Shown here: positions 8,246 to 16,049 of the stretch, in pieces
Position numbering within the stretch: the first letter of the stretch is position 1
Layout: every line of letters starts with the position of its first letter
Origin: Promicromonospora sp. AC04
GTDB taxonomy: Bacteria; Actinomycetota; Actinomycetes; Actinomycetales; Cellulomonadaceae
Direction: 5' to 3'
NCBI RefSeq assembly: GCF_003058225.1
Contig: NZ_QBUG01000015.1
Span: 1 to 64,000, forward strand
Length of the DNA stretch: 64,000 nt
Made by a program: the position numbers and the translations under genes
Notes under the pieces: generated by a model
Database searches by the model: none
Told to the model about the DNA's origin: nothing
What the model saw: only the letters and a program-made list of their open reading frames with translations

Positions 8246-9016
8246 TCAGTTCCGGGGAGCGAGTGATCGCGCCCAGGCCGCCTTGTTGATCAGGACGACG
8301 ACGAGCGCGACCAGGCCGGTCGCAACGAGCGTGGCGATCAGCGAGACGATTGCCGTCGGCCACCCGACCGCGTCGGCGTCGAACGCTTCGTATGGCCAGT
8401 CGTCGAGGATCGCACCGCGGACCATCATGTAGACCCCGTAGATCGTCAGTGGGACAAGCATCCAGAGCGTGTCGATCCACCGCAGCGGGTGCAGGCCGGC
8501 GCGCAAGCCCCACCAGGCGAAGTAGAGCAGCGGAGCGATGGTGTGCAGCATGACGTTGGCGGCTCCGAAGCTGCCTTCGAAGTTCACCAGCGGTGCGAGG
8601 ACGATGTTGAAGAAGGCGCCGACGAGGAAGATGAGGGAGACGAACTGCGCCTGCGTGCGGGGCTTGCGGAACCAGCCGAGCCAGCGCCATGAGGTGAGGT
8701 CTGCGGTGTAGGTGAGCACGAGCCCGATGTTGCTCAGCTGCGTCAGGAACGAGAAGTAGAACAGCAGCGCGAGCGGCCAGGGGCGGACGATGCCGGACGT
8801 GCCGACGCCATTGTTCGCCGCGTCCGTGCCCGTCAGTGCCTGAGGGAAGAAGACCGAGAACAGCAGGATGAGCGCGACCAGACCGTTCGCCAGGCCTAGC
8901 CATGTCAGGACCTTCACGAGGCGTGGTGATCTGGACCTGGGCCGGCCGACGATGGCGGCGCCGGTACTCCGCGACCCGCTGGAAGCCAGGGCGGTCTTGC
9001 CGTTCGGTGCGTTCAT
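8246..9016 (-). CDS. Pr6Pr family integral membrane protein
   Basis: 256 residues with about six to seven predicted membrane helices, for example WLGLANGLVALILLFSVFF, LALLFYFSFLTQLSNIGLVL, FVSLIFLVGAFFNIVLAPLV and IVSLIATLVATGLVALVVVL. The loop pattern (NFEGSF, HTIAPLLYF, DTLWMLVPLTIYGVYMM) fits the actinobacterial Pr6Pr/FAR-17a-AIG1-like family, whose bacterial role is unknown. The N-terminal 30 residues are charged and cytoplasmic. It is divergent from the LysR gene, which may control it from the 88-bp AT-rich spacer. Confidence 0.78.
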   Translation of the reverse strand: MNAPNGKTALASSGSRSTGAAIVGRPRSRSPRLVKVLTWLGLANGLVALILLFSVFFPQALTGTDAANNGVGTSGIVRPWPLALLFYFSFLTQLSNIGLVLTYTADLTSWRWLGWFRKPRTQAQFVSLIFLVGAFFNIVLAPLVNFEGSFGAANVMLHTIAPLLYFAWWGLRAGLHPLRWIDTLWMLVPLTIYGVYMMVRGAILDDWPYEAFDADAVGWPTAIVSLIATLVATGLVALVVVLINKAAWARSLAPRN

Positions 9017-9104
9017 GGGCTTGTGCCGTTCCTCAGTGCCGGGTTGGTCAGGATAGAAGCAACTACTATTGTTACATCATTGTCGAGTCGTGTGGGAGAT
9101 CGCG

Positions 9105-10055
9105 ATGAGCTTGCGGCAGTACGAGTACGCACTGATCGTGGCGCAGGAGGGGTCAGTGACGGCCGCGGCTGACCGGCTACTGGTCGCCCAGCCGTCGGTG
9201 TCGCAGCAGATCAAGTCGCTCGAGCGAGACCTGGGGGTCCGGCTGTTCGCGCGGACCCCGCGAGGTCTGGCGCCGACGGTGGCAGGGCGGGCGTTCCTGA
9301 AGGAGGCCGAGGTCGCTGTTGCTGCGGCCCGCCGAGCGCGGGTGATGGCTCAAGCGGGCAGTCAAGACCTGACCGGAGAGCTCCTCGTCGCGACCCAGCT
9401 CGGGCTCGGGGTGCCTCAGCTGGCGCGCGCCCTGGCGACGCTGCGACGCAGTCATCCGCTCCTGCGGGTCACCCTGTACGAGGACCCCACGCTCGCCGAT
9501 CTCGAACGTCTGGTTCGGCTGGGCGCGCTGGACCTGGCACTGGTCGACCATGTACCTCCGGGTTGCGGGTACGACGCTCACGTCCTGGGCCAGGAGCCCT
9601 ATGCCGCCGTGCTTCCCCGAGATCATCCGCTGCTGGACTCGGATGGCGTGACCCTCGACGAGCTGGTGGCGCAGCCTTGGGTCGGTTTCACCGAGGACAG
9701 CGCCCTGAACGCGCGCACCGCCGAGCACCTGAACGCGCGCGGGCTACGAGTGAGCCCCGTCGCACGCGCCTCGCAGATCGGGGCAACGCTTCGCCTCGTC
9801 GCCGATGGACTGGGAGTGACCATCGTGCCCAACTCCGGCGTCCCGGAGGGGTACGTAGCTCTGGCTCGCCCGATTGCGCCCATGATGTGGGAGCCCGTGC
9901 TCCTTGCAGCGCGACCGGAACCTGGACCCGCGGAGAGCGTTCTGATCGACCTGCTACGCCAGCAGCAGTGGCCAGCAGGCCCCGTGCCAGGCATCCAGGG
10001 CGGCGAGCCGGGGCTCGGGCCTCACACCGCGCCGAAGGACAAGGTCACCAGCTGA
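9105..10055 (+). CDS. LysR family transcriptional regulator
   Basis: 316 residues. A winged helix-turn-helix (about 1-60: LRQYEYALIVAQEGSVTAAADRL with SVSQQIKSLERDLGVRLF) precedes a periplasmic-binding-protein-like effector domain (about 90-295; PWVGFTED and GLGVTIVPNSGVP are typical). The ATG at 9105 was chosen for GGGAG 6 nt upstream and the LysR N-terminus. It is divergent from the Pr6Pr gene and is not clearly linked to the ABM gene downstream. Proline- and glycine-rich residues end the protein. Confidence 0.87.
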   Translation: MSLRQYEYALIVAQEGSVTAAADRLLVAQPSVSQQIKSLERDLGVRLFARTPRGLAPTVAGRAFLKEAEVAVAAARRARVMAQAGSQDLTGELLVATQLGLGVPQLARALATLRRSHPLLRVTLYEDPTLADLERLVRLGALDLALVDHVPPGCGYDAHVLGQEPYAAVLPRDHPLLDSDGVTLDELVAQPWVGFTEDSALNARTAEHLNARGLRVSPVARASQIGATLRLVADGLGVTIVPNSGVPEGYVALARPIAPMMWEPVLLAARPEPGPAESVLIDLLRQQQWPAGPVPGIQGGEPGLGPHTAPKDKVTS

Positions 10056-10263
10056 AGTCCTTGTACATCAAATAGCCAATCACTGGAGTGCCCGTTGGGA
10101 ATTCCTCTGGCGAATCCCGAACAGCGCATAGGCGTTGCCTATGGCGTGCACATGAGATTGGTCTTTGCGTTCAGGTGGTGGGGTTTCCTACGTTGAACCG
10201 AGGGGCGGTGAGCCACGCCGCGCCCTCACCGTGAACTCAGATCTCGCGAAGGATTCATCTGTC

Positions 10264-10605
10264 ATGACTGCCCCATCCGTTGTTGTCGCGGCGCTCTACG
10301 AGATACACCCGGACGACCGGGAGAAGTTTCTCCAGCACGTACGCAACGACATCGCACACACCCGCAAGAAGGACGGCTGCGTCTGGTACGACATGGCCGA
10401 GAGCGTCGTCGACCCCAACGTCTTCCGTCTGACCGAGGGCTGGGAGACCCGGGCTCACCTGGACGCCCACACCTCCAGCGACGTGTTCCTGGCCACGATC
10501 GCCGAGGTCGGCAAGCTCAACGTCGTCAACCGCGTCGCCCACATCTACAACGTCCGCGACCGGGAGTTCGCCGGCGTCAAGGGCTTCGAGAACCCCGACA
10601 CGTGA
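10264..10605 (+). CDS. Antibiotic biosynthesis monooxygenase (ABM) domain protein
   Basis: 113 residues forming one ferredoxin-like ABM fold. VVVAALYEIHPDDREKFLQH starts the domain, and VWYDMAESVVDPNVFRLTEGWET is its core. Such small dimers are cofactor-free monooxygenases or heme/quinone-modifying enzymes (YgiN-like). The ATG at 10264 has AAGGA about 10 nt upstream. A strong hairpin follows. With the Rrf2, nitroreductase and FMN-reductase genes downstream it suggests quinol or electrophile detoxification. Confidence 0.8.
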   Translation: MTAPSVVVAALYEIHPDDREKFLQHVRNDIAHTRKKDGCVWYDMAESVVDPNVFRLTEGWETRAHLDAHTSSDVFLATIAEVGKLNVVNRVAHIYNVRDREFAGVKGFENPDT

Positions 10606-10610
10606 CCCGC

Positions 10611-10652
10611 GCTCCTGTCCTGGCTCACCTCACGGCGGGCTGGGACAGGAGC
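10611..10652 (+). terminator. Terminator of the ABM gene
   Basis: GCTCCTGTCC (10611-10620) pairs perfectly with GGACAGGAGC (10643-10652) right after the stop codon. Confidence 0.7.
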
Positions 10653-10714
10653 ACTCCATCCAGCCAGTCGTAATATAGTTAGTTACAACTGATGGCTATG
10701 GACTCGGGAGAACG

Positions 10715-11146
10715 ATGAGCGCGAACAGCAGGCTCGCCATTGCAGCGCATGCACTGGCCTGGATGGAGCTGCATCAGCGCGACGGGCACGAGGTGGCCAC
10801 GTCCGAGCAGATCGCCGGAAGCGTGAATACCAACCCGGTGGTGATCCGCCGCCTGCTCAGCGACCTGCGCAAGGCCGGACTCGTCACCTCACGCCGTGGT
10901 GCCGGGGCGGGCTGGGTCCTTGCCCACCCGCTCGGCGAGACAACGATGCTGGACGTGTACGACGCCGTGGAGACCGGGCCGCTCCTCGGCCTGCATCGCT
11001 CTACGCCCAACCAGCAGTGCCCCGTGGGTCACGGCATCCGGCCGACGCTCCAGGGGATCTACGACCGCGCCGAGGATGCCGTCCGCCGAGAGCTTGCCGA
11101 GACCACCCTCGACGAGGTCCTGCAGGGCGTGCTCGCTGTGCCCTGA
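10715..11146 (+). CDS. Rrf2 family transcriptional regulator
   Basis: 143 residues. The winged-helix domain (about 5-65: RLAIAAHALAWMELH, NPVVIRRLLSDLRKAGLVTS) has the Rrf2 wing RRGAGAGWVLAHP. Only one cysteine is present (NQQCPVG, about residue 96), so it does not hold the three-Cys Fe-S site of IscR/NsrR. It belongs to the one-Cys branch (YwnA/HypR-like) that senses disulfide or electrophile stress. The ATG has GGGAG about 6 nt upstream. A TATAGT -10 (10674-10679) overlaps a short AGTT...AACT dyad, a possible autoregulatory site. Confidence 0.83.
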   Translation: MSANSRLAIAAHALAWMELHQRDGHEVATSEQIAGSVNTNPVVIRRLLSDLRKAGLVTSRRGAGAGWVLAHPLGETTMLDVYDAVETGPLLGLHRSTPNQQCPVGHGIRPTLQGIYDRAEDAVRRELAETTLDEVLQGVLAVP

Positions 11147-11229
11147 GTCCGGCCACTGGCCGGGCTGCACCGCACTGCGTGGCGAGTCGCCCTACGAGAC
11201 CGATTGCTGAACACGACCAGGAGGACACC

Positions 11230-11637
11230 GTGCTGTTCCAGGAAGAACACATCCGCGCCTACGAAGAGACCGACGGTCGCGTGGGGCACGAATGGCTGCC
11301 CGGCGTGCACACGCTCGTGCTGACGACGATCGGGCGCAAGACCGGCCGGGAGCGGAAGTTCGCGGCCATCTATCGCAAGGTCGGCGCGGACTATGTGCTG
11401 GTCGCCTCGCGTGGAGGAAAGGACACCCATCCCGCCTGGTATCTCAACCTCTTGGCTCATGCACGCGTCGAGGTCCAGGTCGGCGCCGACAAGTTCGTCG
11501 TGGACGCCCGGACTGCGCGCGACGACGAACGAGAGCGTCTCTGGCCGCTCATGGTGGACGTCTTTCCGACCTACGCGGAGTACCAGAGCGGGACGACCCG
11601 CATCCTGCCCGTGGTCGTCCTCGAACCTGTCACCTGA
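11230..11637 (+). CDS. Nitroreductase/deazaflavin-dependent oxidoreductase (Ddn family)
   Basis: 135 residues. The Ddn split beta-barrel fold of actinobacteria uses F420H2 for reduction of quinones and nitroaromatics. TTIGRKTGRERKFAAIY and the block DTHPAWYLNLLAHARVEVQV are the family signatures; the latter includes the P-A-W-Y-x-N-L loop near the deazaflavin. The GTG at 11230 has AGGAGG (11218-11223) 6 nt upstream; longer upstream in-frame sequence overlaps the Rrf2 gene and is discarded. It probably forms an operon with Rrf2 and ends in a strong hairpin. Confidence 0.85.
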   Translation: MLFQEEHIRAYEETDGRVGHEWLPGVHTLVLTTIGRKTGRERKFAAIYRKVGADYVLVASRGGKDTHPAWYLNLLAHARVEVQVGADKFVVDARTARDDERERLWPLMVDVFPTYAEYQSGTTRILPVVVLEPVT

Positions 11638-11666
11638 CCAGTGCCGAACCGGTCCGCGTTGGCGTA

Positions 11667-11704
11667 CTCCTGGTAGGACCGACGGCAGCCGGTCCTACCA
11701 GGAG
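11667..11704. terminator. Bidirectional terminator between convergent genes
   Basis: CTCCTGGTAGGACCG (11667-11681) and CGGTCCTACCAGGAG (11690-11704) form a perfect 15-bp stem with an 8-nt loop between the Ddn gene (+) and the FMN reductase gene (-). Confidence 0.85.
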
Positions 11705-11763
11705 CTCCGCCGCCTACAGCGTCCCGGGCGCGCCCCGTCGAGCGAGCTGGTCGCCGTTGGTGC

Positions 11764-12333
11764 TCAGGCTGCGCTGGCCGGGCCGAGGGTCTTCTGGATG
11801 TGGCCGTTGAACGCCTTAAGCCAGTCGATCAGGAACTGAGCAGTAGCATCGTTGGTGACTTCGCCGTCGTCGGTGATCAGTCCCTCGGTGAACGTGAGGT
11901 AGGCCTCGGGCTGGGCAAGCTCTGGCGAAGCCGCGAACGACAGGATGCTCCGCAGGTGCTGCTGGGCGACAGCTGTACCGATGGCGCCGATCGATGCGCC
12001 GATGACCGCGGACGGCTTGCCGGCGAGCGAGTTGTCGCCCCACGGGCGGGTCGCCCAGTCGATCGCGTTCTTCAGGTACCCGGGGATGGACCGGTTGTAC
12101 TCCGGGGTGACGATCAGGACGGCGTCGACCAGCTTGATGGCCTGCTTCAGAGCACGGCCTTCGGCCGGGTAGTCGGCGTCGTGGTCCGGGTTGTAGAACG
12201 GGAGTTCCGCGATCGGGATCTCGACGAGCCGCAGGTCGGCCTGGGGAGCCAACCGCGTCAGGGCGTTGGCGAGCTTGCGGTTGATCGAGGCGCTGGAGAG
12301 GCTGCCAACAAAGTAGCCGACGGTGTACGTCAT
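11764..12333 (-). CDS. NADPH-dependent FMN reductase (chromate/quinone reductase-like)
   Basis: 189 residues. The flavodoxin-like fold reduces FMN or quinones with NAD(P)H. GSLSSASINRKLANAL is the phosphate-binding loop, and TPEYNRSIPGYLKNAIDW is the signature that binds the isoalloxazine ring. The length matches ChrR/YieF/Lot6-type enzymes. The ATG has AAGGAAG about 10 nt upstream. It is the last gene of a minus-strand set whose upstream members are a 57-codon ORF and frnE, with a 52-bp gap that could hold its own promoter. Confidence 0.88.
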   Translation of the reverse strand: MTYTVGYFVGSLSSASINRKLANALTRLAPQADLRLVEIPIAELPFYNPDHDADYPAEGRALKQAIKLVDAVLIVTPEYNRSIPGYLKNAIDWATRPWGDNSLAGKPSAVIGASIGAIGTAVAQQHLRSILSFAASPELAQPEAYLTFTEGLITDDGEVTNDATAQFLIDWLKAFNGHIQKTLGPASAA

Positions 12334-12385
12334 GGATCCGTGCTTCCTTACGTTTGGGTGTGTGTCGTCCTGCGTGGCATGGGGT

Positions 12386-12559
12386 TCAGTGGGTGGGGAT
12401 CTCGCAGTGGTCGTCGTCGCAGAACGCCGCAGCGAGGTCGCCGAACGGGGTGAACGACGCAGGCGCCTCCCCGGACGCCTCCCCGGTCTTTTCGCTCCGG
12501 TCTGCGGATCGTGTTGCGAGGTCTGCTGTGGTGTCTGCTGAGGCGCGGTGTGCGGGCAT
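12386..12559 (-). CDS. Small conserved-looking protein coupled to frnE
   Basis: 57 residues. The ATG shares its A with the frnE stop (TGATG), a classic coupling arrangement. The first two thirds are hydrophilic and low-complexity. The C-terminus PFGDLAAAFCDDDHCEIPTH has a Cys-x4-Cys cluster with His. The family is not recognised. Its position between a disulfide oxidoreductase and an FMN reductase suggests a redox or metal-binding peptide, but that is inference. The coupling and the ordered C-terminus support its being a real gene. Confidence 0.5.
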   Translation of the reverse strand: MPAHRASADTTADLATRSADRSEKTGEASGEAPASFTPFGDLAAAFCDDDHCEIPTH

Positions 12560-13281
12560 CAGCTGTCCTTCCTGTCGGACCACGCCTGCTCCAGGGCGCG
12601 TTGGATCGTCGTGGCTTCCTGGGCGCCGGACAGGCCGTACTTGCCGCCCACGAGCAGGAACGGCACGCCGCCGATCCCGTAGGACCGGGCGAGGGACTCG
12701 TCCGCGCGCACGGCATCGAGGAACTCGTTGCCTTCGAGCGACCGGATGACGTCGCCGCGGTCCAGGCCGAGGCCTTCGGCAATCTCGGCGAGCTGGGCGA
12801 TGTCCGATACGTCGCGACCGTCGGTGAAGAAGGCTTGGAACAGGGCCTCCTCGGTCTCCAGCTGCTTTCCGCGAGCCTTCGCGTAGTGGATCAGCTGGTG
12901 GGCCAGGACCGTGTTCGCGACGATGTTCGTGTCGTAGTTCAGCTCCACGTCCACCTTCCGGGCCACACGGGCCATCCGGGCGAGCGCGGCGTCGGCCTGC
13001 TGCTCATTCATCCCCATGTGGTTGAGGTGGTACTCCTTGGCGGTCTCGGTGCGGTCGAGGGGCAGGTTAGGCGCGAGCTCGAAGCTGTGGAACTCCACCT
13101 CGACCTGACGGCCCTCGCCGAGGCCGTCCGCCGCGAACGCCTTCGCGGCGGCCTCGAACTTCCGCTTGCCGACGTAGCACCACGGGCACGCCACGTCCGC
13201 CCAGATGTCCACCTTGATCGGGCCGGCAGGGCTGCGCGTGCCCGCTGAACCACCGCCTGCCTTCTGCGTGTCGTTCGTCAT
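12559..13281 (-). CDS. FrnE-type DsbA family oxidoreductase
   Basis: 240 residues. A thioredoxin fold with the active site CPWC at 32-35 (WADVACPWCYVGK) and a long helical insertion matches FrnE, a cytoplasmic DsbA-like dithiol oxidase/isomerase linked to oxidative-stress tolerance. GIGGVPFLLVGGKYGLSGAQ near 205-224 contains the cis-Pro region. No signal peptide is present. A MerR-type promoter overlaps the start: its -10 box lies 6 nt before the ATG, so the mRNA is predicted to be leaderless. It heads the unit frnE-small ORF-(FMN reductase). Confidence 0.9.
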   Translation of the reverse strand: MTNDTQKAGGGSAGTRSPAGPIKVDIWADVACPWCYVGKRKFEAAAKAFAADGLGEGRQVEVEFHSFELAPNLPLDRTETAKEYHLNHMGMNEQQADAALARMARVARKVDVELNYDTNIVANTVLAHQLIHYAKARGKQLETEEALFQAFFTDGRDVSDIAQLAEIAEGLGLDRGDVIRSLEGNEFLDAVRADESLARSYGIGGVPFLLVGGKYGLSGAQEATTIQRALEQAWSDRKDS

Positions 13282-13287
13282 GCCCGC

Positions 13288-13319
13288 AAGGTAAGACCTG
13301 ACATTGGTGTCAGGGTCAA
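13288..13319 (-). promoter_or_regulatory. MerR-regulated promoter of frnE
   Basis: On the minus strand, -35 TTGACC (13319-13314) and -10 TACCTT (13293-13288) are separated by 20 nt, the over-long spacer that MerR proteins require. The spacer is filled by the dyad CCTGACATTGGTGTCAGG (13297-13314). The -10 is 6 nt from the ATG. Confidence 0.8.
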
Positions 13320-13325
13320 GAGTAA

Positions 13326-13354
13326 TTGACCAATCCGTCCAAAATTAGTAGCGT
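13326..13354 (+). promoter_or_regulatory. Leaderless promoter of the SDR gene at 13361
   Basis: TTGACC (13326-13331), a 17-nt spacer and TAGCGT (13349-13354) end 6 nt before the ATG. No Shine-Dalgarno sequence is visible, so transcription is expected to begin at the start codon. Confidence 0.5.
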
Positions 13355-13360
13355 CGAACT

Positions 13361-14143
13361 ATGTCAAGGCGTGAGCGGTACGACTACAGCGGCAAGACGG
13401 CCCTCGTGACGGGCGCTTCGTCGGCGATCGGGGCCGCCTTCGCGCGGCGGCTGGCAGCACGGGGGTCGAACCTGATCCTCGTAGCCCGGAACGTCGAGAA
13501 GATGCAAGCCCTTGCCGCCGAGCTCGTGGACGGGCATGGCGTGGTCGTCGATGTCGAGCAGCACGACCTCGGCGCTCCAGGTGGGGCGCAAGGCCTGCTC
13601 CGCGGCTTGGACGAGTCGTCCAAGCGCGTCGATGTGCTGATCAACAATGCCGGCGGCGGGATCTTCGACTCCTTCACCGGCATCGACCCTGACGTCCTGC
13701 GCGATCACACGCAGCTGAACGTGATGACGGTCCTGGAGCTGACGCGGGCGCTTCTTCCGCCCATGCTGGCCAACCGGGACGGCGTGATTATCAACATGGC
13801 CAGCAGCACTGGGTACCTGCCCGTGCCGTTCGGCGCTGCGTACGGCGCGTCCAAGGCATTCGTCCTGCATCTGACCGAAGCGATCTGGGCCGAGAACCGC
13901 GAGTCAGGCGTCAGGATCCTGGCACTGGCCCCCGGGCCGTTCGACAACGGGACCCAGCGGGACTTCAAGAACCAGCGCACCGTGCAGCAGGTCACCGCGA
14001 CCGCGTTCGACGGGGTCGACCGTGATGTCCCCTCGATCCTGGATGGCAACGCCGCCCGCCAGCAAGCTCTCCTGCCCCGGCTCGCATCCCGCCGCCGGGT
14101 CATCGAGATCGCCGCGCGGGTGGGCCGGAAGATCGTCACCTGA
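13361..14143 (+). CDS. Short-chain dehydrogenase/reductase (SDR), DltE/YqjQ-like
   Basis: 260 residues. The Rossmann fold has TGASSAIG (17-24) for NAD(P) binding, INNAG (94-98) and a catalytic triad S148 or S149, Y161 and K165 (YGASK). The C-terminal half (ALAPGPFDNG, QRDFKNQ) is like the classical SDRs related to 3-oxoacyl reductases and DltE. It is complete. Its start is set by the promoter 6 nt upstream, with no ribosome-binding site. It is divergent from frnE across an 80-bp spacer shared with the MerR promoter. The substrate is unknown. Confidence 0.85.
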   Translation: MSRRERYDYSGKTALVTGASSAIGAAFARRLAARGSNLILVARNVEKMQALAAELVDGHGVVVDVEQHDLGAPGGAQGLLRGLDESSKRVDVLINNAGGGIFDSFTGIDPDVLRDHTQLNVMTVLELTRALLPPMLANRDGVIINMASSTGYLPVPFGAAYGASKAFVLHLTEAIWAENRESGVRILALAPGPFDNGTQRDFKNQRTVQQVTATAFDGVDRDVPSILDGNAARQQALLPRLASRRRVIEIAARVGRKIVT

Positions 14144-14260
14144 CGCGCTGCCGGCCGCGGCGGCACGCGCCACACCTGCAGGCTCGGCCTGCGTCACCAG
14201 CCGGGGTGTCTCACGATGAACGAGTTCACTCTCAAAGCCGGATCACCAGGAGCGTGTGAG

Positions 14261-14944
14261 ATGTCTGCCAACCTCAGCGGAAAAGTTGCCATCGTCACCG
14301 GAGCAGGGAGCGACGTCGGACGAGCATCCGCGCTGGCCCTCGCCGAGGCGGGCGCCCGCGTCGTCGTCGCCGACCTCCTCGTCGAAGAAGCCCAGGAAAC
14401 CGTCGCCCTCATCGGCTCCGGCGACGCACACTTCGTCCAGACCGACGTCAGTGACCCCGAATCGGTCGCACGACTCGTCGCCGCCACGGTCGAGCGCTTC
14501 AGGCGCCTGGACATCGCCCACAACCACGCCGACGTCCTGGGCAGGACCGCCCAGCTCGACGAGGTCTCCTTCGAGGAATGGACCAGGGTCGTGGGCGTCA
14601 ACCTCGGCGGAGTCTTCAACGGCCTGCACGCGCAGATCCCCGCGATGCGGGAATCGGGAGGCGGATCGATCATCAACACCGCCTCCGTCATCGGACCGTT
14701 CTCGCTGCCGAACCACGGCCCCTACGTCGCGGCCAAGTACGGCGTCATCGGCCTGACGAAGGCCGCCGCTCTGGAGACCGCCGACGACAATATCCGGGTC
14801 AACTCCCTCGAGATGGCCGGCCCGAGTGCTCAGCCAGATCCTGCGGCCATCGCGCGCGCTGTCCTGTGGCTTGCCTCCGACGAGTCCGCGGCCGTCCACG
14901 GCTCGTCCCTGGTCGTCGATGGAGGGCTGCTTGCGGACGTCTGA
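14261..14944 (+). CDS. SDR family oxidoreductase with altered NNAG motif
   Basis: 227 residues. Cofactor motif TGAGSDVG (13-20) and the active-site pair YVAAK (Y155, K159) with S142 (NTASV) are present, and LVVDGGLLADV ends as in FabG-like SDRs. The usual NNAG is NHAD (88-91), so the Asn that positions the fold is kept but its neighbours are changed. The ATG at 14261 was chosen for AGGAG 8 nt upstream; the longer in-frame start at 14216 lacks a ribosome-binding site. The TetR gene follows after 20 bp, so the two may be co-regulated. Confidence 0.82.
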   Translation: MSANLSGKVAIVTGAGSDVGRASALALAEAGARVVVADLLVEEAQETVALIGSGDAHFVQTDVSDPESVARLVAATVERFRRLDIAHNHADVLGRTAQLDEVSFEEWTRVVGVNLGGVFNGLHAQIPAMRESGGGSIINTASVIGPFSLPNHGPYVAAKYGVIGLTKAAALETADDNIRVNSLEMAGPSAQPDPAAIARAVLWLASDESAAVHGSSLVVDGGLLADV

Positions 14945-14964
14945 CGACGATTACACTCCGGGGC

Positions 14965-15588
14965 ATGGCTAGGCCGCGGAAGTTTACCGAAGACGACGTC
15001 GTGGCCTCGGCCAGCACCGCGTTCTCCGCCGGTGGCTACGGCGGCACCTCGCTCGGCGACCTCGTCGAGGCGACGGGCCTGGGAAAGCAGAGCATCTACA
15101 ACGCGTTCGGCGGCAAGAGAGAGCTGTTCATCCGCGCGTTCAAGAGCGACGCGGCCGACGCCGTCGCAGCTCTCGACCAAGCCCTCGCCGAGAGCGACGC
15201 GTCACCGATCGAGCGCATCCGGGCGCACCTGCTGCGGCTGGCGATCGAGTTCAGCGCGGAGCAGCCCCGGGTGTCCCTGTTCCTCAAGGGGAACGCCGAG
15301 CTCTCCGACCATGACCCCGACGTGGCCAGCTCCGCGCTCGAGGCGTTCAGCGAGCTGGAGCAGGTCTACCTGGGATGCATCGTGGACGCGCAAACGTGTG
15401 GTGAGGTAGATCCGGACGCAGATCCCGCGCCCCTGGCGGCGTTCTATCTCGCCTTCACGCGAGGCCTGGAGACCATCGGGGCAGCGGGAGTCGGTCGTGC
15501 GAAGCTGTCAGCCGCAGCCATCACCGCACTCGATGTGCTTCCCCTCACCCAGACCGGGCGAGAGAAGCTGCTACCCGATGAGGATTAA
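14965..15588 (+). CDS. TetR/AcrR family transcriptional regulator
   Basis: 207 residues. The HTH domain (about 8-55) reads GYGGTSLGDLVEATGLGKQSIYNAFGGKRELF, closely parallel to the TetR at 6318 (GYGGTSVVDLTTATGLGKG). The two are paralogs or members of one subgroup. The start MARPRKF has a TACACT box (14952-14957) 7 nt upstream, so it is predicted leaderless. The upstream TetR-type operator of the 3-8 kb cluster is not found here, so it should control other genes, most likely the SDR genes just upstream. The stop overlaps the MerR stop on the other strand. Confidence 0.86.
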   Translation: MARPRKFTEDDVVASASTAFSAGGYGGTSLGDLVEATGLGKQSIYNAFGGKRELFIRAFKSDAADAVAALDQALAESDASPIERIRAHLLRLAIEFSAEQPRVSLFLKGNAELSDHDPDVASSALEAFSELEQVYLGCIVDAQTCGEVDPDADPAPLAAFYLAFTRGLETIGAAGVGRAKLSAAAITALDVLPLTQTGREKLLPDED

Positions 15589-15953
15589 GCCGGCTGGCTC
15601 GCGGTCAGCACATCAGCTGCAGTGCTGATCACCTCGTCGAGCGTGTCCCGGGTGCGCAGCAGATCGGTGATCTGCGCGTTGATTCGCTGACGCTCTACTG
15701 CCAGCTCATCCAGCAGTGCGGGCGTGCGGTTCTCCGCCCGGGCCTCGATGCAAGGCAGCACCACGGCGATCCGCTTGCTCGACAGGCCGGCGGCGAAGAG
15801 CTCCTGGATCCGGATCACGCGATCGATCGCGCCCTCCTCGTAACGCCGCTGGCCGCCCTCTGTCCGCGTGCTGCTCAGCAGACCCTGCTGCTCGTAGTAC
15901 CGCAGCGACCGCACGCTCACACCACTGCGCTCCGCAAGCTCACCGATACGCAC
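15585..15953 (-). CDS. MerR family transcriptional regulator
   Basis: 122 residues. The winged helix (MRIGELAERSGVSVRSLRYYE, 1-21) and the wing GLLSSTRTEGGQRRYEE are canonical, followed by a dimerising coiled coil (LLDELAVERQRINAQITDLL). Only one Cys (LPCIEAR) is present, so a metal-cluster sensor like SoxR is unlikely; it fits the small MerR group that senses organic ligands or electrophiles. The GTG start has GGGAGG about 8 nt upstream. Three promoters with matching 20-nt spacers (13288, 15975, 18134) form its probable regulon. Confidence 0.9.
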   Translation of the reverse strand: MRIGELAERSGVSVRSLRYYEQQGLLSSTRTEGGQRRYEEGAIDRVIRIQELFAAGLSSKRIAVVLPCIEARAENRTPALLDELAVERQRINAQITDLLRTRDTLDEVISTAADVLTASQPA

Positions 15954-15974
15954 GCTGCGCCTCCCGTCACCCGC

Positions 15975-16006
15975 TTGTCCCTGACATGGGTGTCAGGTCT
16001 TACGGT
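15975..16006 (+). promoter_or_regulatory. MerR-regulated promoter of the luciferase-like gene
   Basis: TTGTCC (15975-15980), a 20-nt spacer and TACGGT (16001-16006). The dyad CCTGACATGGGTGTCAGG (15980-15997) fills the spacer. It lies in the divergent region between merR and the LLM gene and may also repress merR. Confidence 0.8.
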
Positions 16007-16049
16007 CAACGCCCACAGTTGCACCCGACATTCCCAAGAAGGCACTCCC

